A stretch of DNA of 64,000 bases from Rothia santali (GCF_024199905.1 NZ_JANAFB010000003.1:98317-162316), one strand, 5' to 3'; counted from the first letter of the stretch, positions 20,675 through 30,212 are shown. Made by a program: numbers and translations. The notes: generated by a model from the letters alone, not told the origin.

Positions 20675-21469
20675 ATGAGCACCACGGACATCCACGACGA
20701 GGAGGCCTTCGCGGCCTACCTGGACGAGGCCCGCATCACCGGCGAGGTCGGCACCCCGCGCCAGGACAACCTGGCCCACATCGAGAAGTTCCTGGCCGGG
20801 GACGAGCACCTCGAGTTCGGCGTCGAGCTGACCCGGGAGTGGACCCGGCAGGAGGTCTTCGACCTCATGGTGGACCGCGCGGGCCTGGACCCCGACCCCC
20901 GGCACACGCACGGCCAAGACACCATCAGCGCCGAGCGCTGCGTCGCCGCGCTAACCCGCTACGCCCGCCACTTCGGCGACGCCGTCCGGCGGGGCGCGGG
21001 GATCCTCTTCGCCACGGGGCACCCGGCGGGCCTGTTCCCGGTCTACCAGCACCTCGCCGACGCCGCCCGGCGCGGCGGGGCGCGCGTGATCGGCATCGAG
21101 GAGGGCATCCACTTCGACGGCGGCGACCTCCGGCAGATCAACGACGTCGTGATGTACCAGCGGTACGGCTCCCTCGCCCACACCCACTACCCGGAGCCGA
21201 TGCGGCTGGTGCTGCGGCAGCTCCGGGAGGCGGGGACGCCGGTGGACTTCGTGGTCGCCGACCACGGCTGGGCCGGGGCCGCAGCGAGCGCGGGCCTGCC
21301 GACCCTCGGCATCGCCGACTGCAACGACCCCGGCCTGTTCGTCGCCGAGGCCCAGGGGCAGCTCCTGACCGCGGTGCCCATGGACGACAACGTCCTGCCG
21401 CACCTCTACGACCCGGTCACGGAGTTCGTCCTGGACCGGGCGGGGCTCGCGGTGCGCAGCGCCGTCTGA
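20675..21469 (+). CDS. actinobacterial phosphatase-family protein (PF15698-like), mshA-linked
   Basis: 264 residues, ATG start after GAGGAGA. Conserved blocks are HGQDTISAERCVAALTR, GILFATGHPAGLFPVYQHLA, DFVVADHGWAGAAA and GIADCNDPGLFVAEAQG, with VPMDDNVLPHLYDP near the end. I recognise these from proteins annotated simply as phosphatase in actinobacteria; the match to PF15698 is from memory. No signal peptide or membrane helix, so it is cytoplasmic. Asp/His-rich motifs suggest metal or phosphoryl chemistry. Its place directly after mshA makes the unassigned GlcNAc-inositol-phosphate phosphatase step (MshA2) an attractive but unproven role. Confidence 0.72.
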   Translation: MSTTDIHDEEAFAAYLDEARITGEVGTPRQDNLAHIEKFLAGDEHLEFGVELTREWTRQEVFDLMVDRAGLDPDPRHTHGQDTISAERCVAALTRYARHFGDAVRRGAGILFATGHPAGLFPVYQHLADAARRGGARVIGIEEGIHFDGGDLRQINDVVMYQRYGSLAHTHYPEPMRLVLRQLREAGTPVDFVVADHGWAGAAASAGLPTLGIADCNDPGLFVAEAQGQLLTAVPMDDNVLPHLYDPVTEFVLDRAGLAVRSAV

Positions 21470-21547
21470 CCCTCGGCTCAGTGTCCGAGCAGCGGCCCTC
21501 GGCTCAGTGTCCGCGCAGCGACCCTCGGCTCAGCGTCCGAGCAGCCG
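21470..21547. repeat. 26-bp tandem repeat, 3 copies, at the convergent gene ends
   Basis: Three copies of CCCTCGGCTCAGTGTCCG plus ~8 bases start at 21470, 21496 and 21522 with a few substitutions. The third copy contains the nnr stop codon and its last codons, so the others look like duplications of the 3' end of nnr. Confidence 0.85.
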
Positions 21548-23138
21548 CCCGAGCTGCCCCGGGATGCGGGAGGCGGCGAGCGTGGGCGGGAGGGGCCCGG
21601 GCTCCGCGGTGCTGATCGCGCGCTGCAGCAGCAGCGCCCCGGCCGCGACCCGGGCCCACGCGGCGTCGTCGTCCGGCGCGACGCCGTGCTCGACCCGCGC
21701 CTGATGACAGGCCACGGCCGCGCCCAGCATGCCCGTGAGCGTGTCCCCGAGCCGGCCGTGGCCAGCCACGGGCTGCCCCCGGTGTGCGCGAGCACGACGC
21801 CGGGGCCCGCCACCACGGTGGTCCCGCCCTTGAGCAGCAGCGTGCCGCCGAGCACCTCGCGGGCCGCGCGGGCCCACGGCAGCGGCGCCGCCTCGATCCC
21901 GGAGCGGTCGGGGAAGCCGTCCTCCGGCAGGTCCTCCTCGGCCAGGCCGGCCTCCAGGGCGGCGGCGCGCAGCCGTTCCCCGCCGCCGGGCTCAGCCGCA
22001 CCGCCCACTCCAGGGCCGAGGCGAGCTCTCCGGCGTGCGGGGTCATCACCACCGAGGCACGGGCCCGCTCGCCCTCCCCGGCCGCCCCGGCGAGGATCTG
22101 GATCGCGGCGGCGTCGGCCACGACCGGCAGGCCCGAGTCCAGCGCGGCCCGGATCTCCCGCTCGGCCGCCCCGCCCGTGGCGCCCGAGCCCACGGCCCAC
22201 GCCTGCACGCGGTCCGCTCCCACGTGCTCGCTGCGGACCGCCTCGGGGCACTCCAGCGCCATCAGCCCGGCCAGGGCGGCCCCGCCGGTGTACCGGACCA
22301 TCCCGGCGCCCGCGTTGATCGCGGCCCGGACGCACATCAGGCCCGCACCGGGGAAGGCGTCGCTGCCCGCGACGGTGCCCACGACCCCGCGGGTGTACTT
22401 GTGGTCGCCCTCCCCGGGGGCGGGCCAGACGCCGGGCAGGTCCGCGTCCTCCAGGACCAAGGCGGACGGTTCGGGGAGGTCGTCCTCGATGCCGATCGGC
22501 ACCGTCTCGATCCGGCCGACCGCGCTCGCCGAGGCGGGCGCGACGAGGCCCGTGGTGGGGGCGGCGAAGGTCACCGTCAGGTCCGCGGGCAGCACGGGGC
22601 CCGAGAGCCGGCCGGTGGTCGCGTCCAGGCCGGAGGGGACGTCGCAGGCGATGACCGCCGGCGTCCGGCGGGCGTCGTCCCGGCCCGCGAGCAGCCCGCG
22701 CACCAGCCCGGCCGCCGGCTCCCGCAGCCCGCCCGAGCCGCCGGTGCCCAGGATGCCGTCCACGAGGAGGTCGGCCGCCGCGGCGGCCTCGAGGCAGGCC
22801 GCCTCGCCGTCCTCCGCGAGGTCCAGCACCGCGCCGCCCGCCCCGCGCAGGGCCGCCATCCCCTCGGAGTGGTGCCTCGGGGCAGTCAGGACGGCGGTGA
22901 CCCGCGCGCCCCGGGAGCTCAGCGCGGCACCCGCGTGGAGGGCGTCGCCCCCGTTGTTCCCGGAGCCGACCAGCAGGACGACGTCGGCGCCCCCGACGCC
23001 GCCGGCCCGCTCCCTCAGCAGGCGGACGGCCGCCTCGGCGAGGCCGCGCGCCGCGACGTCCATGAGCGGCTCCCCGGCGTCGAGGTGGGGCTTCTCCGCG
23101 TCCCGGATCTGCCGGGCCGTGTACGCGTTCAGGACCAT
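21530..23138 (-). pseudogene. nnr: bifunctional NAD(P)HX epimerase/dehydratase, broken by two frameshifts
   Basis: Repairs hydrated NAD(P)H. From ATG 23138 (MVLNAYTARQIRDAEKPHLD) the N-terminal epimerase domain has VGSGNNGGDALHAG and ACDVPSGLDATTG. The C-terminal ADP-dependent dehydratase domain has EGDHKYTRGVVGTVAGS and VVMTPHAGELASALEW. The frame is lost near 21985-21990, where GERLRAAALEAGLAEEDLP continues one frame over. It is lost again at the CCCC run 21745-21748, where one added base restores GDTLTGMLGAAVACHQARVE, the catalytic GxGD block. Both breaks need one extra C/G. The start overlaps the acpS 3' end by 10 nt. Confidence 0.87.
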
Positions 23139-23533
23139 GCCGCCTCCTCCAGGGCCTGGGCCGCGGCGAGCTCGTCCTCGCCGAGGCGCTCGGCGATCGC
23201 GGTCGCGACCGCGGTCCCGCCGTCGTGGGTGATGCTGACGTGCCAGCGGTTGATGCCGAGCCGGTCGGCGGTCTCCCGGACGGTCCCGGTGACCACGAGC
23301 TGGGGCGCGCCGTAGCGGTTCTTCTCGATCAGGCAGTGGTGCCAGATCATGCCCGGCGGGGCGTGCAGGGCCTTGGCCACGGCCTCGCGCACCGCGAAGC
23401 GGCCCGCGAGGGAGTAGACGGGAAGCTCCTGCTCGTCCTCGGTGAACAGCCGCGACCTCAGCCGGGGGGTGCGCTCCAGGATGGACTCGAAGCGGGCGAT
23501 GTCGACGACGTCGACTCCGGTTCCCATGATCAC
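23129..23533 (-). CDS. acpS: holo-[acyl-carrier-protein] synthase AcpS
   Basis: 134 residues. The N-terminus GTGVDVVDIARFESILE carries the magnesium-binding Asp. AGRFAVREAVAKAL holds the second metal ligand and CoA site. HVSITHDGGTAVATAIAE is the closing motif. It transfers phosphopantetheine from CoA to ACP for fatty-acid synthesis. The GTG at 23533 has GGGGAG 10 nt upstream and is preferred over the ATG two codons later. It overlaps nnr by 10 nt. Confidence 0.93.
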   Translation of the reverse strand: MIMGTGVDVVDIARFESILERTPRLRSRLFTEDEQELPVYSLAGRFAVREAVAKALHAPPGMIWHHCLIEKNRYGAPQLVVTGTVRETADRLGINRWHVSITHDGGTAVATAIAERLGEDELAAAQALEEAAWS

Positions 23534-23649
23534 GGTGCGGGTGCTCCCCTCGCTCGGCCGGAGGACCGGCTGGTCGGTGTGCCGTCAGCCTACGACCGGG
23601 ACGGCCGCAGGGGCGGGGCGACGCGCCGCGCGCGCCGCCCCCGTGAACG

Positions 23650-23684
23650 CGCAACGCCCGCCGCGGGAGGCGACGGGCGTTGCG
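23650..23684 (-). terminator. terminator hairpin after glmS
   Basis: An 11-bp stem (CGCAACGCCCG paired with CGGGCGTTGCG) around a 13-nt loop, 18 nt beyond the glmS stop. Confidence 0.75.
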
Positions 23685-23701
23685 GTGGTGCGGGGGCCGT
23701 A

Positions 23702-25576
23702 CTACTCGACGGTCACCGACTTGGCCAGGTTGCGCGGCTGGTCGACGTCGTACCCCTTGGCCCCGGCCAGGGCGCAGGCGAAGACCTGGAGCGGCACGGT
23801 GGCCAGCAGCGGCTGGAGCAGCGTCGGCGCCTGCGGCACGGTGATGACGTGGTTGGCGTAGTCCGAGACGGACTCGTCGCCCTCCTCGGCGATCACGATG
23901 GTGATGGCGCCGCGGGCCCGGATCTCCTGGATGTTGGAGACGACCTTGGAGTGCAGCGAGTCCCGCCCGCGCGGGGAGGGGACGACCACGAAGACCGGCT
24001 GGCCCTCCTCGATCAGCGCGATCGGGCCGTGCTTGAGCTCGCCGGCGGCGAAGCCCTCGGCGTGGATGTAGGCGATCTCCTTGAGCTTCAGCGCGCCCTC
24101 CAGGGCCACGGGGAAGCCCACGTGGCGGCCGAGGAACAGCACCGAGGAGGAGTCGACCATGTCCGTGCCGAGCTTCTTGACCTGCTCCTCGGCGTCGATG
24201 ACCTCCTGGATCTTCTCCGGCATCTTCTGCAGCTCGTCCACGACGTCGACGATCTCGTCGGCGTACATGTTCCCGCGCAGCTGGGCGAGGTAGAGGCCCA
24301 GGAGGTAGGCCGCGGTGATCTGGGCCAGGAACGCCTTGGTCGAGGCGACGGCGATCTCGGGGCCGGCGTGGGTGTACAGCGAGGCGTCGGACTCGCGCGG
24401 GATCGAGGAGCCGTTGGTGTTGCAGATCGCCACGACCTTGGCGCCCTGCTCCCGGGCGTGCCGGATGGCCATGAGCGTGTCCATGGTCTCCCCGGACTGG
24501 GAGAGCGCGACGACGAGGGTCTTCTCGTTCACGATGGGGTCCCGGTAGCGGAACTCGTGGGCGAGCTCGACCTCGGTGGGGATCCGGCACCAGTGCTCGA
24601 TCGCGTAGCGGGCGACCTGGCCGGCGTAGGCGGCGGTGCCGCAGGCGATGACGACGATCTTGTCGACCGAGCGCAGCACGGCCTCGTCGATGTGCAGCTC
24701 GTCCAGGCTCAGGCGGCCGCGCTCGTCGAGGCGGCCCAGGAGGGTGTCGCGCACGGCGGCGGGCTGGTCGTGGATCTCCTTGTCCATGAAGGAGGAGAAC
24801 CCGCCCTTCTCGGCCGCGGCGGCGTCCCACTTGACCTCGAAGGGCTTGCCCTCCGCGCGGTTGCCCTCGAAGTCGGTGATCTCGTAGTCCTCGGCGGTGA
24901 TGGTCACGATCTGGTCGTTGCCCATCTCCACGGCCTGCTTGGTGTAGTCGATGAAGCCGGAGACGTCCGAGCCGAGGAAGTTCTCGTGCTCGCCCAGGCC
25001 GATGACCAGCGGGGAGTTGCGGCGGGCCGCGACGATGCGGTCCTCGTGGTCCGCGTGGACGGCCAGCAGGGTGAAGGCGCCCTCGAGCCGCCGGCAGGTC
25101 AGGCGCATGGCCGCGGTGAGGTCCCGGGCGGCGTCCTTGTTGTAGTAGTCGGCCAGCAGCGTGGCGGCGACCTCGGTGTCGGTGTCCGAGACGAAGTTGT
25201 AGCCCTTGCCGGCCAGCTCGTTCCGCAGCTCGGAGAAGTTCTCGATGATGCCGTTGTGGACCACGGCCATGCGGCCGTTGTCGACGACGTGCGGGTGAGC
25301 GTTCGGGTCGGTCGGGCCGCCGTGGGTGGCCCAGCGGGTGTGCCCGATCCCCAGGATCGAGTTCGGCAGCGGGCTGGCCGCCAGCTCGGCGTCGAGCGCC
25401 GCCACCTTGCCGGCCTTCTTGCGGTGGTCCACCGCGCCCTCCGAGACCACCGCGACGCCCGCGGAGTCGTACCCGCGGTACTCGAGGCGGCGCAGGCCCT
25501 CGAGGACCACGTCGAGGGCATAGTAATCACGGTCGACGGCACCGGGCTGTCCTACGTATCCAACGATTCCACACAT
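23702..25576 (-). CDS. glmS: glutamine-fructose-6-phosphate aminotransferase GlmS
   Basis: 624 residues from MCGIVGYVGQ, so Cys is the N-terminal nucleophile after Met removal. The glutaminase half contains RWATHGGPTDPNAHPH. The two SIS domains contain CGTAAYAGQVARYA, SQSGETMDTL and LGRHVGFPVALEGALKLKE. The last residues KSVTVE match the conserved isomerase C-terminus. It makes glucosamine-6-phosphate for cell-wall and mycothiol precursors. An open frame extends 61 codons upstream, but the Cys2 requirement fixes the start at 25576. TAAGCT ends 7 nt before the ATG, again a leaderless layout. No glmS ribozyme was seen. Confidence 0.97.
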   Translation of the reverse strand: MCGIVGYVGQPGAVDRDYYALDVVLEGLRRLEYRGYDSAGVAVVSEGAVDHRKKAGKVAALDAELAASPLPNSILGIGHTRWATHGGPTDPNAHPHVVDNGRMAVVHNGIIENFSELRNELAGKGYNFVSDTDTEVAATLLADYYNKDAARDLTAAMRLTCRRLEGAFTLLAVHADHEDRIVAARRNSPLVIGLGEHENFLGSDVSGFIDYTKQAVEMGNDQIVTITAEDYEITDFEGNRAEGKPFEVKWDAAAAEKGGFSSFMDKEIHDQPAAVRDTLLGRLDERGRLSLDELHIDEAVLRSVDKIVVIACGTAAYAGQVARYAIEHWCRIPTEVELAHEFRYRDPIVNEKTLVVALSQSGETMDTLMAIRHAREQGAKVVAICNTNGSSIPRESDASLYTHAGPEIAVASTKAFLAQITAAYLLGLYLAQLRGNMYADEIVDVVDELQKMPEKIQEVIDAEEQVKKLGTDMVDSSSVLFLGRHVGFPVALEGALKLKEIAYIHAEGFAAGELKHGPIALIEEGQPVFVVVPSPRGRDSLHSKVVSNIQEIRARGAITIVIAEEGDESVSDYANHVITVPQAPTLLQPLLATVPLQVFACALAGAKGYDVDQPRNLAKSVTVE

Positions 25577-25671
25577 GCGCCCCAGCTTAGCCCACGGCGA
25601 GGCCCCTCCCGCGTCATAGTGGACTCGCGAGTATGTGATGTTCGCACGCACCCCGCCAGCGTGCCGGAACG

Positions 25672-25710
25672 CCGCGTCGCCGGCCCGAATGTGACGGGCC
25701 GGCGACGCGG
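25672..25710 (-). terminator. terminator hairpin after mtlD
   Basis: A perfect 16-bp stem (CCGCGTCGCCGGCCCG and its complement) with loop AATGTGA, 80 nt beyond the mtlD stop and before the glmS promoter region. Confidence 0.75.
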
Positions 25711-25790
25711 GTTCGAAGAACGGCGAGGCGCCGCGCGGGGCTGGGACGAAGCGGAGCACCGCACCGGGACGCGAGGCGCGCCCCGGCGGA

Positions 25791-26930
25791 TCAGGCGGCG
25801 GCGAAGACCTCGGCCAGCTGCTCGTGCAGCGGGTGCTGGGGTCCGACGCCGGTCAGCCGCTCCACGAGCTCCCCGCGGTCCCCCGCGGACTCCTCCAGCA
25901 GCCGGCGCAGCTCCTCCGCCTCCGGGTCGCCCTCGGCGTCGAAGGCGAGCGCGGCCCCGACCGCGGCCACCAGCGCCTCGGGCCGGTGGCCGTGCTCGGC
26001 GAGCTCGGCCGCGGGGCCGACGAAGCGCTCCCCCGCCGAGATCTTGCGCAGCGGCGCCCGCCCGACCCGCTCGACCGTGTCCGGCAGGTGCGGGTTGGCG
26101 AACCGGGTCAGGATCTTCTCGATGTACTCCTGCTGGGTCTCCGGGGCGAAGCCGAACTTCTCGACCAGCAGCTGCTTGGTCTCGGCCAGGACCGTCTCGA
26201 CCCGGGCGCGCACGCCGGGATCGGCGAGCGCGTCCGAGATCTTGTGCAGCCCCGCGAGGCGCCCGAAGTAGGCGGTCGCCGCGTGGCCGGTGTTGACCGT
26301 GTACAGCTTGCGGGTGATGTAGGGCGCGAGGTCCTCGACCCACGTGATGCCGGGGACGTCCGGGACATCGTCGCCGAACGGCGTCGACTCCACCGCCCAC
26401 TCGTAGTAGGTCTCCACCGTGACGTCCAGGCCGGCGCCCTGCTCCTGCTGGGGCACGATCCGGTCGACCGCCGTGTTGGCGAAGATCGCGACGTCGTCGG
26501 CCTCGGGGTAGGCCTCGCGGATCGCGGCCGCGAGGCCGTCGGTCGCGTTGATCGCGTTCTCGCACGCCATCACCGCGACCTTGCCCAGGGTCCCGGCCTC
26601 GGCGCGGGCCCGCAGGCCCTCGGCGATGGCCGGGGCGATGATCTTCAGGACGGTCGGCCCCACCGCGGTGGTGACGACGTCGGCCTCGACGATCTGTCGG
26701 CGCAGCCCCTCGGGGTCGCTCGCCGAGTTGACGCCGCTGAACCCGGTGACCCGGATGTCGCGCGGCGCGGCGCCGACCTCGTGGACCGTGTAGGAGTCCT
26801 GCTCGTTGAGCGCGTCGATCAGGGGCGCGGCGACGTCGGCGAAGACGAGCTCGTACCCGGCCTCGTGGAGGAGGACCCCCACGAAGCCGCGGCCGATGTT
26901 CCCCGCCCCGAAGTGGAGGGCCTTCTTCAT
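25791..26930 (-). CDS. mtlD: mannitol-1-phosphate 5-dehydrogenase MtlD
   Basis: 379 residues. The Rossmann motif is ALHFGAGNIGRGFVGVLLHE at the N-terminus; later ACENAINATDG, FANTAVDRIVP and KLYTVNTGHAATAYFG match the mannitol dehydrogenase family. It oxidises mannitol-1-phosphate to fructose-6-phosphate with NAD+. The ATG overlaps the mtlA stop by 4 nt (ATGA), so uptake and oxidation are translated together. A hairpin terminator follows. Confidence 0.95.
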   Translation of the reverse strand: MKKALHFGAGNIGRGFVGVLLHEAGYELVFADVAAPLIDALNEQDSYTVHEVGAAPRDIRVTGFSGVNSASDPEGLRRQIVEADVVTTAVGPTVLKIIAPAIAEGLRARAEAGTLGKVAVMACENAINATDGLAAAIREAYPEADDVAIFANTAVDRIVPQQEQGAGLDVTVETYYEWAVESTPFGDDVPDVPGITWVEDLAPYITRKLYTVNTGHAATAYFGRLAGLHKISDALADPGVRARVETVLAETKQLLVEKFGFAPETQQEYIEKILTRFANPHLPDTVERVGRAPLRKISAGERFVGPAAELAEHGHRPEALVAAVGAALAFDAEGDPEAEELRRLLEESAGDRGELVERLTGVGPQHPLHEQLAEVFAAA

Positions 26931-28939
26931 GCGTTCACCTTCCCGAAGATCCCGAGGACCTCCTCGGCGGAGCCGGCCTCTTCCAGCCGGGCCACCGCCT
27001 CCTTGTCGGAGAAGACCTTGGCGATCTTCTGCAGCAGTTCCAGATGCTCCCCGCCCGCGCCGGCGATGCCGATCACGAACCGGACGGGCTTGCCGTTCCA
27101 GTCGATCTCCTCGTCGTAGCGGACGAAGGAGACGGCCGAGGAGTGGATGGCCGACTTGGCCTCGTTGGTCCCGTGCGGGATCGCCAGGCCGTTGCCCATG
27201 AACGTCGAGACCGAGGACTCGCGCTCGTGCATCGCGGCCAGGTAGGCGTCCTCGACCTTGCCGGTGCCGATCAGCAGGCCGCCGGCCTCGTCGATGGCCG
27301 CGTCGCGGCTCGTGGCCCGGCCGCCCAGGACGATCGAGTCGGCGGTGAGGATCTCGTCGGTCGAGCCGGCGCGCTCCTCCTCGTCGGCGGAGGCCGCGGC
27401 GGGCGTCCCGGCGGCAGCGGCGGCCGGTGCGGCGTCGGCCGCCTCGGCGTCCCCGCCCTCGCGCTGGCGGCGGATGGTCTCCACGATCTCGTCGTAGCGC
27501 GGCGAGCCCATGAAGTTGTCCACCGTGACGTGGGCAGCCGACGGCGTCGGGCCCTTCGCCCGGTCGTAGAGGTCCTCGTGGACCACCACCAGGTCGAACT
27601 CGTCCGTCAGGTTGTTGATCGCCGAGTTGACGACGCTGACCTGCTCGCCGTAGCCGGCCTTCTTGATCTTGTTGCGCAGCACCGAGGCGCCCATCGCGGA
27701 GGAGCCCATGCCGGCGTCGCAGGCGAAGACGATCTTGGAGATCTGCTCGCCGCCGGTCTGGCCGGCGCCGGTCAGGAACCCGGAGACCGAGGACTTCTTG
27801 CCCTTCATGCCCTCCATCTGGGCGGTGGCCTTGGCGAGGTCGTCCTCGGACTGCTTCGAGAACCGCAGGAGCAGGGCCGCCACGATGAAGGAGACCGCCG
27901 TCGCGGCGAGCACGCCGAGCGTCACGCCGAGGTAGGAGTCGGTCGCGGTGGACAGGTAGATCATGATGATCGAGCCCGGGGCGGCCGGCGAGCGCAGGCC
28001 GACGTCGAACAGCAGCTCGACGAAGATCCCGGACATGCCGCCCGCGATGGCCGCGAGGATCAGGATCGGCTTCATCAGCACGTACGGGAAGTAGATCTCG
28101 TGGATGCCGCCGAAGAACTGGATGATCGCAGCACCCGGTGCGGTGGCCCGGGCGATGCCGCGGCCGAAGAACATGTAGGCGAGCAGGATGCCGAAGCCGG
28201 GGCCGGGGTTGGCCTCGAGGAGGAAGAGGATCGACTTGCCCTGCTCGAGCGACTGCTCGGTGGCCAGCGGGGTGATGATGCCGTGGTTGATGGCGTTGTT
28301 CAGGAACAGCACCTTGGCCGGCTCGATGAGGATCGAGGTCAGCGGCAGCAGCCCGTTGTTGATGAGGAAGTTGACCGCCTCGCCGGCGATGTGGGTCAGG
28401 AAGTTCATGACCGGGGTCAGCAGGAACATCGACCCCACCGCCAGGATGGCGGCGAGGATGCCGGCGGAGAAGTTGTCGACGAGCATCTCGAAGCCGGGCT
28501 TGATCCGGCCGGCCCAGAGGGCGTCGAGGCGCTTCATGCACCAGCCGCCGATCGGGCCCATGATCATCGCGCCGAGGAACATGGGCGCCCCCACGCCGTC
28601 CTCGCCGATGAACACGGGCGAGCTGGTGCCCAGGATGACGCCCATGACGGCGACGGAGCCGACGACGCCGCCGCGGACGCCGTGGATCAGCCGGCCGCCG
28701 GTGTAGGCGATGAGGATCGGCAGGAGATAGGTGACGGTCGAGCCGACGAGCGTGTTGATCTGCTCGTTCGCGAACGGGCCGTCCGGGTAGACGAACAGTG
28801 CCGTGATGGCGCCCCACGCGATGAAGGCGCCGATGTTCGGCATGATCATCGAGGAGAGGAAGGTGCCGAAGCGCTGCACTGCGACGCGGGCCCCGCCCTT
28901 CTTTCTCTCCTCGGTGGGAACGGAGGTGGTGGTGCTCAA
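26927..28939 (-). CDS. mtlA: mannitol PTS permease, EIICBA fusion
   Basis: About 670 residues. The membrane EIIC domain covers ~15-345 (FGTFLSSMIMPNIGAFIAWG; NNAINHGIITPLATEQ; GGIHEIYFPYVLMKP). EIIB carries the phosphocysteine in KIVFACDAGMGSSAMG (Cys407). An Ala/Glu linker follows, then EIIA with the phosphohistidine in LAIPHGTNEA (His589). It imports and phosphorylates mannitol. I chose the TTG at 28939 because AGGGAG lies just upstream; an ATG at 28963 adds 8 residues without a ribosome site. mtlD follows with a 4-nt overlap. Confidence 0.93.
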   Translation of the reverse strand: MSTTTSVPTEERKKGGARVAVQRFGTFLSSMIMPNIGAFIAWGAITALFVYPDGPFANEQINTLVGSTVTYLLPILIAYTGGRLIHGVRGGVVGSVAVMGVILGTSSPVFIGEDGVGAPMFLGAMIMGPIGGWCMKRLDALWAGRIKPGFEMLVDNFSAGILAAILAVGSMFLLTPVMNFLTHIAGEAVNFLINNGLLPLTSILIEPAKVLFLNNAINHGIITPLATEQSLEQGKSILFLLEANPGPGFGILLAYMFFGRGIARATAPGAAIIQFFGGIHEIYFPYVLMKPILILAAIAGGMSGIFVELLFDVGLRSPAAPGSIIMIYLSTATDSYLGVTLGVLAATAVSFIVAALLLRFSKQSEDDLAKATAQMEGMKGKKSSVSGFLTGAGQTGGEQISKIVFACDAGMGSSAMGASVLRNKIKKAGYGEQVSVVNSAINNLTDEFDLVVVHEDLYDRAKGPTPSAAHVTVDNFMGSPRYDEIVETIRRQREGGDAEAADAAPAAAAAGTPAAASADEEERAGSTDEILTADSIVLGGRATSRDAAIDEAGGLLIGTGKVEDAYLAAMHERESSVSTFMGNGLAIPHGTNEAKSAIHSSAVSFVRYDEEIDWNGKPVRFVIGIAGAGGEHLELLQKIAKVFSDKEAVARLEEAGSAEEVLGIFGKVNA

Positions 28940-29163
28940 GGTAGGCTCCCTGGGTCGTGACATCGAGAATGAGCCGGAGCCGCCCTGTCCAGGACCTGCG
29001 ACGGGTCTCGCCGCTGCCCACCCCAACCACGATGCGAGTTGATACGCCGACCGCCTTCCGCGTGGCCACTGCGCCCTCGAGAATCACGGTCTGATCACAG
29101 GTTATCCCGAATAGTGGAATCCCGACACGCATTTTTCACCGCCGCGGGTCGCGTCGCGGAATT

Positions 29164-29192
29164 CGGTCAGCGTCGCGCGGCGGGCCTACACT
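29164..29192 (+). promoter_or_regulatory. coaA promoter, leaderless type
   Basis: CGGTCA (29164-29169), a 17-nt spacer and TACACT (29187-29192), then 7 nt to the ATG at 29200. The predicted start site falls on the first codon. Confidence 0.5.
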
Positions 29193-29199
29193 GATTCCG

Positions 29200-30156
29200 A
29201 TGACTGAAGCACTCGCGCTGCCCCGCACGACGCCGTTCGTGCCCCTCGACCGGGAGACCTGGTCCAGGCTCTCGGACGAGATCGACGTCCCCCTCTCCCC
29301 CGAGGAGGTCGAGCGTCTGCGCGGCCTGGGCGAGACCCTCGACGTCGAGGAGGTCCGTCAGGTCTATCTCCCGCTCTCGCGCCTCCTGAACCTCTACGTC
29401 AACGCCGCGGGCTCCCTGAACCAGGCCACCAACGAGTTCCTGGGTAAGGAGCACCAGCGCACGCCCTTCGTGATCGGCGTCGCCGGCTCCGTCGCGGCCG
29501 GCAAGTCCACGACGGCGCGCCTGCTGCGGGCGCTCATGAGCCGCTGGCCGACCACCCCCAACGTCCAGCTCGTCACCACCGACGGCTTCCTCTACCCGAA
29601 CGCCGAGCTCGAGGCGCGCGGGCTGATGCAGCGCAAGGGCTTCCCCGAGTCCTACGACCGCCGGGCCCTGCTGCGCTTCGTCTCGGAGATCAAGTCCGGG
29701 GCGCCGGTGGTCACCGCCCCGAAGTACTCCCACATCACCTACGACATCCTGCCCGACGAGCAGGTCGTGGTGACCCGCCCCGACGTGCTGATCGTCGAGG
29801 GGCTCAACGTCCTGGCGCCCGCCCAGCTGCGGCCCGACGACAAGGCGGCCCTGGCGCTCAGCGACTTCTTCGACTTCTCGGTCTACGTCGACGCTCGGAC
29901 CACCGACATCGAGAAGTGGTACATCGACCGCTTCCTCTCCCTGCGCGGCGGCGCCTTCTCCGACCCGCGCTCGTACTTCAAGCGCTACGCGAGCCTGTCC
30001 GACGCCGAGGCCCGGGAGACCGCCCGCGGCATCTGGAAGCGCATCAACGAGCCCAACCTCGTCCACAACGTGCGCCCGACCCGCGGCCGGGCCCAGCTGA
30101 TCCTCTCCAAGGGCGGGGACCACACCATCCGCCGCGTGCTGCTCCGCAAGACCTGA
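29200..30156 (+). CDS. coaA: type I pantothenate kinase
   Basis: 318 residues, typical CoaA length. The P-loop is [17 protein letters not shown] (Lys102, Ser103). [19 protein letters not shown] and [10 protein letters not shown] are pantothenate-site blocks; the C-terminus [13 protein letters not shown] is also typical. It phosphorylates pantothenate in the first step to CoA, feeding the phosphopantetheine used by AcpS nearby. It is divergent from mtlA. Confidence 0.96.
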   Translation: MTEALALPRTTPFVPLDRETWSRLSDEIDVPLSPEEVERLRGLGETLDVEEVRQVYLPLSRLLNLYVNAAGSLNQATNEFLGKEHQRTPFVIGVAGSVAAGKSTTARLLRALMSRWPTTPNVQLVTTDGFLYPNAELEARGLMQRKGFPESYDRRALLRFVSEIKSGAPVVTAPKYSHITYDILPDEQVVVTRPDVLIVEGLNVLAPAQLRPDDKAALALSDFFDFSVYVDARTTDIEKWYIDRFLSLRGGAFSDPRSYFKRYASLSDAEARETARGIWKRINEPNLVHNVRPTRGRAQLILSKGGDHTIRRVLLRKT

Positions 30157-30212
30157 GCCCGCCGGCCGGCACCGGTCACGGATCGAGCCCCTCCCCCGAT
30201 AAGGACACCTTG

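Noticed and set aside
25700..25720. tRNA T-loop-like GGGTTCGAA
   Set aside because: No acceptor stem, anticodon arm or CCA context around it; it lies beside the mtlD terminator.
25577..25759. glmS leader peptide extension or glmS ribozyme
   Set aside because: The N-terminal Cys of GlmS must follow the start Met directly, and no ribozyme core is visible.
29091..29104. CRP/GlxR-type operator upstream of mtlA (TGATCACAG)
   Set aside because: Only one half-site matches TGTGA-type sequence; the second half is absent.
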